NCBI GenBank assembly: GCA_963840535.1
Contig: CAWIZJ010000003.1
Location: forward strand, 81,164-145,163
Direction: 5' to 3'
Length of the DNA: 64,000 bases
Source of the DNA: VAZQ01 sp963840535
GTDB lineage: Bacteria > Pseudomonadota > Alphaproteobacteria > Rhizobiales > Xanthobacteraceae
The notes under the pieces were generated by a model. The model had not been told where the DNA came from, made no database searches, and saw only the letters and a list, made by a program, of their open reading frames with translations. Positions 59,738-64,000 of this stretch are shown here, piece by piece. The position numbers and the translations under genes were made by a program. The stretch's first letter is position 1; every line of letters begins with the position of its first letter.

Positions 59738-61951
59738 ATGGCCACTGAACACCTCGAGAGCGAAATCGACCAGATTATTCAGGCAAACCACTCCGATCCA
59801 TTCCATATCCTCGGTGCCCATCCCGTTTCAGGCCCGCCTGGGGGCCTGGCCATTCGCGCCTTCTTGCCTGAAGCGCTTCAGGCTTGGGTCATTCCCAGTG
59901 ACCAGCCGGATTCTCCACTGCCGATGGAAAAAGTTCGTTCCGAAGGATTCTTCACACGGTTTCTGGAAGACCAGACGCTGCCCTTCCGTTACCAGTTGCG
60001 CGTGGTGACTCACGACGATCAGACGTTTCAGTTCATCGACCCGTACACTTTCCCACCAGTTCTCTCTGACTTTGACTTGCACCTGATGGGAGAAGGCAAC
60101 CACTACAAGAAATATGAAAAGCTCGGCGCCCACCTGCGCGTTCTGGAAGGTGTAAGCGGTGTGCAATTTGCTGTGTGGGCACCCAACGCGCGACGCGTCA
60201 GTGTCATCGGAGACTTTAATCGCTGGGATGGCCGGCGACATCCCATGCGCGTGCGCGGCAGCACTGGCATTTGGGAGCTGTTCATTCCCGGGCTGGGAGA
60301 GGGCGCGCTCTACAAGTTCGAGATCAAAGCGCGCCATAGCAATTACCTGGCTGAGAAAGCCGATCCCTACGGCTTCTACTTTGAGCGGCCCCCGAAGACT
60401 GCCTCAGTGGTTCATGACCAGCATCGTTACGAATGGCACGATCAGCAGTGGATGCAGGCGCGGCCCAACCGCAACTGGCTGGAGTCACCCATTGCCGTTT
60501 ATGAAGTCCATTTGGGATCGTGGATGCGCGTACCTGAGGAGAACAATCGCTACCTGACTTACAGCGAACTGGCCGACCGCCTCATTCCTTATGTTCAGGA
60601 AATGGGCTACACCCACGTTGAGCTTATGCCGCTGGCAGAGCATCCCTTTGACGGATCGTGGGGCTATCAGGTGGTCGGCTACTTCGCGCCTACCAGCCGC
60701 TTTGGGACGCCGGAAGAGTTCAGCGGTTTTGTCGATCGCTGCCATCAGGCCGGCCTGGGCGTTTTGCTCGATTGGGTACCTGCCCATTTCCCGAAAGATG
60801 CGCATGGGCTTGCGTATTTCGATGGCTCGAATCTCTATGAGCACGCAGACCCCAGGCTCGGCGAGCATCGAGATTGGGGAACGCTGATCTTTAACTACGG
60901 CCGCAACGAGGTGCGCAATTTCCTTCTGTCGAACGCGCTGTTCTGGCTCGACCGCTATCATATTGATGGCCTGCGCGTCGATGCCGTGGCCTCCATGGTC
61001 TATCTGGACTACTCCGGCAGCCCGGCGAATGGATTCCCAACCAGTATGGCGGCAACGAGAATCTGGACGCCATCGACTTCATCAAGCGCTTTAATGAACT
61101 GGCTCACCACTATCATCCGGGTGTGCTGACGATCGCGGAGGAATCCACCGCGTGGCCTGCCGTGTCGCGTCCCGTGTACCTGGGCGGACTTGGATTCAGC
61201 CTGAAGTGGAACATGGGCTGGATGAACGACATGCTGGTGTACTTCTCAAAGACGCCATCCACCGTAAGTTCCACCACAATACCCTGACCTTCGGGTTAAT
61301 CTATGCGTTCACGGAAAACTTTGTTCTGCCGCTGTCCCACGACGAGGTAGTTCATGGCAAAGGCTCCTTGTTGAGCAAGATGCCCGGCTACTTTCTAGAA
61401 GACAAGTTCAGCAACTTGCGGCTGCTTCACGGCTACATGTACGGACATCCGGGGAAGAAGCTGCTTTTCATGGGTGGGAATTTGGCCAGGGCAACGAATG
61501 GAATCACAACCAGAGCCTCGACTGGGATTTGCTGCGCTGGCCTCTGCATCAGCAGCTGCAGCGGTTCGTCAAGGACCTCAATCGACTCTACCGTTCGCAA
61601 CCGGCTCTGTATGAAGTGGACTTTCAGTATACGGGATTCGAGTGGATTGACTTCCACGACTCAGACAACAGCATCGTCACCTTCTTGCGACGGGCCAAAA
61701 ACCCGGACGATTTTGTCGCTTTTCTTTTCAATTTCACGCCCGTGGTTCGTGAAGGTTATCGTATTGGCGTTCCCTCAGCGGGCTTCTACGCTGAATTGCT
61801 GAACAGTGATTCAAGCATTTATGGCGGTCAGAACATTGGAAATGCCGGGGGAGTTCCTTCTGAAGACTTCCCGTGGCAAGGCCGGCCATACTCACTACAA
61901 GTGACGGTGCCGCCGCTGGCTATGCTGGCGTTCAAGCTGGCGAAGTCGTGA
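59738..61951 (+). CDS. glgB: 1,4-alpha-glucan branching enzyme (GH13), three frameshifts
   Basis: About 737 codons, normal GlgB length. Double CBM48 region (FHILGAHPV; VSGVQFAVWAPNARRVSVIG), then the GH13 barrel: YEVHLGSWMR, ELMPLAEHPFDGSWGYQ, nucleophile Asp in GLRVDAVASM, acid Glu in LTIAEESTAWP and Asp in LSHDEVVHGK. Frame changes near 61015, 61250 and 61478 split the ORF, yet all catalytic residues remain, which suggests read errors. Adds alpha-1,6 branches to glycogen. Confidence 0.9.
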
Positions 61952-62209
61952 ATTCTGACCCCGACCGAATGTGGGAGTCGTCGTCCCGGCGGCGACGAGC
62001 AGTTGAGGTTTCTGAAACGGTCACGGTCCGCCTCCCCACTGGAGGCTCGACCCCGTTGTGCGGTGTAGTTTCTGGCCCAGCACGACCGATCCCCTCTCAG
62101 AACCTCATTCCCGCAATCTCCGGCAACGTGATTTTGATCCTCTAGCACGGTCGCCGCCCGGAGCGCGCTCCCAGTTCAAAGACAGAGTTCTTTACTTTTT
62201 GAGTGTTTC
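61952..62209. other. intergenic region between glgB and the GH57 gene
   Basis: About 260 bases with no supported gene. A small GC-rich inverted pair (GTCGTCGTCCCGGCGGCGACGA at about 61978-61999, shown here in parts: GTCGTCG / CGGCGAC) may fold. Confidence 0.35.
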
Positions 62210-63824
62210 ATGCCCATCGGTTATTTGTTTCTTATCCTCCACGCCCACCTGCCCTTTGTCCGCCATCCCGAGCATCCAACTTTTTTGGAAGAAGACTGGC
62301 TCTTTGAAGCCATAACGGAATGTTACCTTCCGCTCATCACTGTTCTCCGCGGACTGGCGGAGGACCAAGTGCCGTGCTGCCTTACGCTCTCCATCTCTCC
62401 GACTTTGGCGGAAATGCTGGACGATACTCTGCTGCAGACGCGTTACCGGCGTTACCTGGAAAGCCGGATGGAACTGGCGGATCAGGAGGTTCAGCGCACG
62501 CAGCAGGACCTGGCGCTGCAACCACTGGCGTTGATGTATCGACAGCTTTTTGGGGCGGCAGCCAGGCTTTTCGAGCACTACCGCGGCAATCTCCTCAGTG
62601 CCTTCCGCCAACTGCAAGACGAGAGATTGATCGAAATCATCACCTGCCCGGCGACCCACGCATTTCTCCGTTAGTGTCCAACGAAGAGGCAAGACGGGCG
62701 CAACTCGTCATCGCCCGTGAGACCTACGAACACCACTTCGGCAAATCGGCGCGGGGACTCTGGCTTGCCGAATGTGGATACGAACCTGGCCTGGACCCAT
62801 TGATCCGCGAAACCGGCTTCGAGTATCTGGTGCTTGACGCCCACGGCCTCCTGTTTGGCAACCCGCGACCGCCGGCAGGGATCTACGCGCCGGTAAGGAC
62901 TCCGGAAGGGCTCATCGCATTGGGCAGAGATCTGGAATCCAGCCGGCAGGTCGAGTTCGCAGGGTGGTTACCCGGGAGATGGAGTTCCGCGAGTCTACCG
63001 CGATCTGGGCTACGACGGACATTACGAGTCGCTGCGCCCATACTTACATGCAGACGGGGTGCGACGGAATGTGGGTATCAAATACCATCGCGTCACCGGC
63101 CCCGGAGATCTGGGAACAGCGCGCGCTCTATCACCGTGAAGAGAAGCTCTCGCCAAGGTGGAAGAGCACGCGAGGCATTTTGTCCAGAGCCGCCAGGAAC
63201 AAATCGCTTCCCTGCGACAGACTTTAGGCCAGCCGGCCATCGTCGTTTCGCCCTACGACGCCGAACTCTTCGGCCATTGGTGGTTCGAAGGCCCCAACTT
63301 TCTCGACCAGGTCATCCGGAAGGCGGTCGTCCAATCCATCGCAATTCAAGCTGGCCGCCCTCAGCGAAGTTCTTGACGCATACCCCAACCCGGTCTGCCT
63401 CCAGCCGGCAGCTTCGTCGTGGGGCGAGCAGGGTTATCAGCAAGTGTGGCTCAACGAACGAACGCAGTGGCTGTATCGTCACCAACATCAAGCGGAGCAC
63501 TGCATGGTGGAGCTCGCAAGTGAATTTCCTGAAGCCGAAGGACCGCTGCGAAGAGCCCTGAACCAAGCCGCCCGGGAGCTGTTGCTGGCACAAAGCAGCG
63601 ATTGGCCATTCCTTATCAGCCAGCAAACGGCTGTGCCGTATGCTATGCGCCGCTTTAGAGGGCACATCCATAAGTTTCATAAGCTGCGTGAGCAAATCTC
63701 TTCCCGAGCGATTGAGGAAGGCTGGCTGCAAGTGCTCGAGTCACACGACAGCCTTTTCCCGAGATTGGACTACCGGGTGTTCGGTGGAAGGAAGAAAGAA
63801 ACAGGAGATCGTGCGCAAAGCTAA
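62210..63824 (+). CDS. GH57 glucan enzyme with DUF1957, several frameshifts
   Basis: About 535 codons. Starts YLFLILHAHLPFVRHPEHP, the GH57 first strand with catalytic-site His. Nucleophile Glu lies in GLWLAECGYEPGLDPLI and the acid Asp in VVSPYDAELFGHWWFEGP. The C-terminal DUF1957 helical domain follows (SDWPFLISQQTAVPYAMRRF). Frame changes near 62670, 62970-63000, a stop near 63139 and one near 63345 interrupt the gene. GH57/DUF1957 proteins are alpha-1,4-glucan branching enzymes; the pairing with glgB suggests glycogen metabolism. Confidence 0.85.
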
Positions 63825-63838
63825 CTGCTTATTTGCAA

Positions 63839-63857
63839 GGCTGAAAAAATTTCAGCC
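63839..63857. terminator. bidirectional terminator between convergent genes
   Basis: GGCTGAAAAAATTTCAGCC: an 8-bp stem with a 3-base loop between the GH57 stop (63824) and the minus-strand gene whose TGA stop (63852-63854) lies inside the right arm. No clear U-tract. Confidence 0.55.
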
Positions 63858-63998
63858 CGAGGGACTCGCCTGAACGTCACGTGCCTTTTGCTCAAGTGCC
63901 TGCTCAATCTCGCGAGCCCAGGAGAGGTCTTCTCCCCGTTTCGCGCGGGCTTCGCGAATCAAGCGCAGATTGCGAACAGTGGTTTCTGGTTCCCAGGC
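63852..63998 (-). CDS. C-terminal end of an unidentified protein (partial)
   Basis: 48 codons run in from the window edge: AWEPETTVRNLRLIREARAK, then RGEDLSWAREIEQALEQKAR and a short tail to TGA. It is helical and charged. Too little is present for a family; it converges with the GH57 gene. Confidence 0.45.
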   Translation of the reverse strand, partial: AWEPETTVRNLRLIREARAKRGEDLSWAREIEQALEQKARDVQASPSG

Positions 63999-64000
63999 TT

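Overview
The window reads as two unlike blocks. Positions 1 to about 42,600 are GC-rich DNA of an alphaproteobacterial (Hyphomicrobiales / Bradyrhizobium-like) type: many Bug/TctC tripartite-tricarboxylate receptors, a TRAP transporter, acyl-CoA dehydrogenases, small exported proteins and dispersed palindromic repeats. From about 42,780 to 64,000 the DNA is visibly less GC-rich and looks like another phylum. Acidobacteriota is my best guess, from the integrase type, the esterase remnant and the pilus and glycogen genes. A type IV minor pilin operon stops exactly at the border and its usual next gene (pilY1) is absent, so an assembly chimera is the simplest reading, with horizontal transfer as the alternative.

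Block 1. 1-3.2 kb: end of a Bug receptor, a PLD-like hypothetical, a zinc-ribbon protein and a complete Bug receptor. 3.3-7.1 kb: dctP-dctQ-dctM plus an SDR dehydrogenase, one operon on the minus strand. 7.4-8.3 kb: a ParE-type toxin-antitoxin pair and a small Cys-rich protein. 8.4-12.9 kb: a MITE-like element and two copies of a 186-bp repeat, each starting at a stop codon; between them an HD hydrolase, a flavin monooxygenase, a frameshifted Bug receptor and a CMD-family protein. 13-17.4 kb: relics of two autotransporters (an SGNH esterase and a repeat-rich adhesin-like one). 17.5-24.3 kb: a cNMP-binding membrane protein, two tandem exported proteins, an MltB transglycosylase, an overlapping MoxR / HExxH-VWA / LCCL operon and a helix-hairpin-helix protein. 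24.3-33 kb: tam and ettA, a duplicated small ORF, a D-2-hydroxyacid dehydrogenase, another Bug receptor, a signal-less solute-binding protein, a Rieske fragment and a MetE-like protein. 33.4-36.5 kb: URC1 and URC4 of the uracil (URC) catabolic pathway, then a GST. 37-42.4 kb: a TAXI receptor behind a duplicated promoter-like unit, a Sel1-repeat membrane protein and two translationally coupled acyl-CoA dehydrogenases.

Block 2. 42.8-46.1 kb: minor pilins fimT-pilV-pilW-pilX. 46.7-50.2 kb: hipBA with three operator-like palindromes, an excisionase-like gene and a tyrosine integrase abutting tRNA-Arg(TCT), which looks like one end of an integrated island. 50.5-53.6 kb: a FAD oxidoreductase, a truncated esterase and a DUF2914-type membrane protein. 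53.9-58.6 kb: nth, then a five-gene nucleoside salvage operon (deoA, pnp, udk, cdd, nudix). 58.7-63.8 kb: DUF4912, glgB and a GH57/DUF1957 glucan enzyme. Many otherwise well-conserved genes in both blocks carry single-base indels or single nonsense codons, so residual sequencing error is likely and pseudogene calls should be read with that in mind.
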